Below are positions 6,128 through 7,988 of a DNA stretch of 7,988 nt, piece after piece. The notes under the pieces were generated by a model. It was not told the DNA's origin. It was given only the letters and a program-made list of their open reading frames with translations, and made no database searches. The position numbers and the translations under genes are program-made. Numbering within the stretch: position 1 is the stretch's first letter; every line of letters begins with the position of its first letter. The DNA comes from Azoarcus sp. (GTDB taxonomy: Bacteria > Pseudomonadota > Gammaproteobacteria > Burkholderiales > Rhodocyclaceae): NCBI GenBank assembly GCA_031259795.1, contig JAIRLA010000275.1, positions 1 to 7,988 of the forward strand. Direction: 5' to 3'.

Positions 6128-7657
6128 TCAGCCGAAAAAACGCCAGATTTCGAGCGCCAGCAACGCAATGACCAGCGCGCCGAACAGGCGGGCGTCCCGC
6201 CGTTGCTGGCAAGCGATTTTATCAAGGCGTTCCTGAAACGCGGCATGCCGCTGATGACTGTCGTTCAGGGCCTGATGCGCAAGGCGCGGCAGGCGCGGCA
6301 AAATACTCGCCCACCCCGGCGCCTCATCCTTCATTTCGCGCAGCAGCGCCCGCCAGCCGATCTGTTCCTGCATCCAGCGTTCGAGAAAAGGCTTCGCGGT
6401 TTTCCACAAATCGAGCTCGGGATCGAGCTGGCGTCCCAGCCCCTCTATGTTGAGCAACGTTTTTTGCAACAGGACGAGTTGAGGCTGCACCTCCATTTCA
6501 AAACGGCGCGCGGTCTGGAAAAGCCGCAACAACGTCTTGCCGAAAGAAATATCCTTGAGCGGGCGATCGAAAATCGGCTCGCACACCGTGCGGATGGCGG
6601 CCTCGAACTCATCGACCCGCGTATGCGGCGGCACCCATCCCGCCTCGATATGCGCCAGCGCCACGCGGCGGTAATCGCGCTTGAAAAAGGCGAGGAAATT
6701 GCGCGCCAGATAATTCTTGTCGCCATCCTCCAGCGTCCCCATGATGCCGAAATCGAGCGCGACATAACGGCCATCGCGGTGCACGAAGATATTGCCCGGA
6801 TGCATATCCGCATGGAAAAAGCCATCGCGGAACACCTGGGTGAAGAATATTTCCACCCCGGCGCGCGACAAATCCTTGAGATCGATCCCCTGTTCGAGCA
6901 ACACGGGAACCTGCGAAATCGGCGTCCCCCGCATACGCTCCATCACCATCACGCGGGAGCCGCACCAATCCCAATACACCTCGGGCACGAGCAAAAGCGG
7001 CGAATTCTTGAAATTGCGGCGCAATTGCGCGCAATTGGCGGCCTCGCGCATCAAGTCGAGCTCATCGCGCAACGACTTGCTGAACTCGGCGACCACCTCG
7101 CGCGGCTTCAGGCGGCGACTTCCGGGCCAAGTTTTCTCCAGCAGGGCCGCGGCGACCTCCAGCAGACCGATATCATAATCGATCACTTTCTCGATCCCGG
7201 GCCTCAGCACCTTGACCGCCACCTCCGTACCATTGGGCAAAACCGCGAAATGCACCTGCGCCACCGAAGCCGAAGCCACCGGCGTGCGCTCGAAACGCAA
7301 GAACACCTCATCGACCGGGCGTCCATAGAACGCCTGCAACAAGGCAAGCGCCTGTTCCGTCGGAAAAGGCGGCACGCGATCCTGCAACAAGGCAAGCTCA
7401 TCGGCCAGATCGGGCGGCAACAAATCGCGCCGTGTCGACAGCATCTGCCCGAACTTGACGAAAATCGGCCCGAGCGACTCCAGCGCCTGACGCAAGCGCA
7501 CGGCGCGCGGCGCCTCGAACCCGCGCCAGAAAAAAACCCTGCTCCACCAGCGGGCGAGGCGTCCGCTCGAATCGGCATCGAGAACCATGCGATCGAGACC
7601 GAAACGCAAACTGACAGTGATGATCCTGGCGAGGCGTAAAAGGGGCACGGTGGCCAT
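6128..7657 (-). CDS. ubiB: UbiB, atypical kinase-like ATPase for ubiquinone biosynthesis
   Basis: The 509-residue product is a UbiB/ADCK-family protein. The family hallmark KxGQ motif is at residues 68-71 ([15 protein letters not shown]). The Ala-rich loop ASASVAQVH lies at 128-136 and the ATP-contacting Lys at 149 (VAVKV). HADMHPGN (282-289) corresponds to the catalytic loop and DFG is at 302-304. A hydrophobic helix at 490-507 near the C-terminus would anchor it in the inner membrane, as in E. coli UbiB. Known: UbiB has ATPase activity and supports ubiquinone synthesis, perhaps by extracting lipid intermediates from the membrane. I chose ATG 7657 because [13 protein letters not shown] fits the family N-terminus; GGAAGAAG lies rather far upstream (about 13 nt). 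An ATG at 7693 would add 12 residues. Unlike many proteobacteria, no ubiE or ubiJ is visible next to it, though the upstream side is cut by the window. Confidence 0.95.
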   Translation of the reverse strand: MATVPLLRLARIITVSLRFGLDRMVLDADSSGRLARWWSRVFFWRGFEAPRAVRLRQALESLGPIFVKFGQMLSTRRDLLPPDLADELALLQDRVPPFPTEQALALLQAFYGRPVDEVFLRFERTPVASASVAQVHFAVLPNGTEVAVKVLRPGIEKVIDYDIGLLEVAAALLEKTWPGSRRLKPREVVAEFSKSLRDELDLMREAANCAQLRRNFKNSPLLLVPEVYWDWCGSRVMVMERMRGTPISQVPVLLEQGIDLKDLSRAGVEIFFTQVFRDGFFHADMHPGNIFVHRDGRYVALDFGIMGTLEDGDKNYLARNFLAFFKRDYRRVALAHIEAGWVPPHTRVDEFEAAIRTVCEPIFDRPLKDISFGKTLLRLFQTARRFEMEVQPQLVLLQKTLLNIEGLGRQLDPELDLWKTAKPFLERWMQEQIGWRALLREMKDEAPGWASILPRLPRLAHQALNDSHQRHAAFQERLDKIACQQRRDARLFGALVIALLALEIWRFFG

Positions 7658-7850
7658 GAAATGTAATCGCTTCTTCCAATGCGCGCCCTTCATCCGGGCG
7701 AAACCACACGGAAGAAGCCACGCCTCTCCCGCACACGATCCCCTAGAGGGGAAAAATCTCCAACCGGAACCAGTCTTCGACAAAACGAAAGACTTTAGCC
7801 GGAAAGCCCTGCGGAGAAAAGCACTGGCCAGGGATCAGATTGAATCGCCG
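7658..7850. other. ubiB upstream region, no gene, weak promoter candidate
   Basis: This stretch has no recognisable coding region. It should hold the ubiB promoter unless ubiB is transcribed from beyond the window. The best pair on the minus strand is TTTTCT (7815-7820) and TAAAGT (7792-7797) with a 17-bp spacer, but it matches the consensus at only three and four positions. Two small hairpins are visible: AGTCTTCG/CG-a-AAGACT at 7772-7794 (one bulged base), and TCCCCT-ag-AGGGGA at 7739-7752. Neither is followed by a T-tract in the direction of transcription. Confidence 0.35.
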
Positions 7851-7983
7851 CCGCTGCGCGCCGCATGGAACGAACTGGATTGCCACGGGCCTGCGGCCCT
7901 CGCAATGACGAGGGGGGAGGCTTTCGCAAGGACGAGTTCTTCCAATGAACTCCCCTCCCCCGCTTGCGGGGGAGGGTGGCCCG
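7851..7983 (+). repeat. REP-like dispersed repeat, copy C (best preserved)
   Basis: The most complete copy of the family also seen at 115-197, 279-413 and 1901-1930. Order of parts: a CTGCGCGCCG block; the conserved core (7865-7884); ATTGC...GCAAT enclosing GGGCC-tgc-GGCCC (7887-7899); a short variable stretch; then a perfect 11-bp palindrome CCCTCCCCCGC-tt-GCGGGGGAGGG at 7953-7976. It ends in GGCCCG close to the window edge and may continue. It encodes nothing and has no transposase nearby. Confidence 0.75.
7953..7976. repeat. Perfect 11-bp stem hairpin within copy C
   Basis: CCCTCCCCCGC (7953-7963) pairs perfectly with GCGGGGGAGGG (7966-7976) around a TT loop. No T-run follows. The equivalent in copy B has several mismatches and that in copy A is half deleted, so this copy is likely the closest to the parent element. 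Confidence 0.7.
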
Positions 7984-7988
7984 TCAGG

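Noticed and set aside
4878..6236. 452-codon plus-strand frame opposite the symporter
   Set aside because: His/Arg/Asp-rich translation with no membrane or domain pattern, antisense to a recognised family.
6110..7639. 509-codon plus-strand frame opposite ubiB
   Set aside because: Runs exactly antisense to UbiB, whose motifs (KxGQ, DFG, Ala-rich loop) settle the coding strand.
7658..7783. 42-residue N-terminal extension of UbiB from a TTG at 7783
   Set aside because: The extra segment has no similarity to UbiB N-termini, and the family start fits the ATG at 7657.

Overview
The window looks like a piece of a GC-rich proteobacterial chromosome, most likely from a facultatively anaerobic betaproteobacterium. 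The reasons are a UbiB kinase-like protein, a UbiU/UbiV pair of the kind used for oxygen-independent ubiquinone synthesis, an FNR-type operator, and REP-like intergenic repeats. The lineage is inferred from protein resemblance only. All five genes I can support lie on the minus strand, so transcription runs from right to left; long plus-strand frames are shadows of these genes.

Layout from the right (transcription order). 7851-7983 is a REP-like repeat at the window edge, followed by an untranslated stretch upstream of ubiB. ubiB (6128-7657) is followed after 89 bp by a sodium:solute symporter gene (4581-6038). The 102-bp gap after the symporter carries a perfect FNR box (TTGAT-N4-ATCAA, 4538-4551) with a -10-like hexamer at the spacing of a class II FNR promoter. 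Next come ubiU (GTG start, 3465-4478) and, 26 bp on, one open reading frame (1963-3438) that encodes UbiV joined to UbiT through an Ala/Pro-rich linker. A 183-bp gap with a good sigma70-type promoter precedes a TPR lipoprotein gene (478-1779). The last 477 bp hold no supported gene, but contain two small palindromes and an inverted pair of the same REP-like repeat.

How the genes fit together: UbiU and UbiV both keep all four cluster-binding cysteines known from E. coli, so an active Fe-S hydroxylase pair is expected. UbiT is an SCP2-type lipid-binding protein. In E. coli it is a separate protein encoded divergently from ubiUV; here it is the C-terminal domain of UbiV, and the FNR box would switch on all three functions when oxygen is low. 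ubiB belongs to the same ubiquinone pathway and lies one gene upstream. The TPR lipoprotein has its own promoter and no evident link to quinone synthesis; its gene has grown by tandem duplication of a four-repeat block.

The most notable points are the UbiV-UbiT fusion, the precisely placed FNR promoter embedded in a larger palindrome, the internal duplication in the TPR gene, and the dispersed repeat family (four copies, two of them in inverted array). I see no RNA gene, CRISPR array, insertion sequence or prophage.
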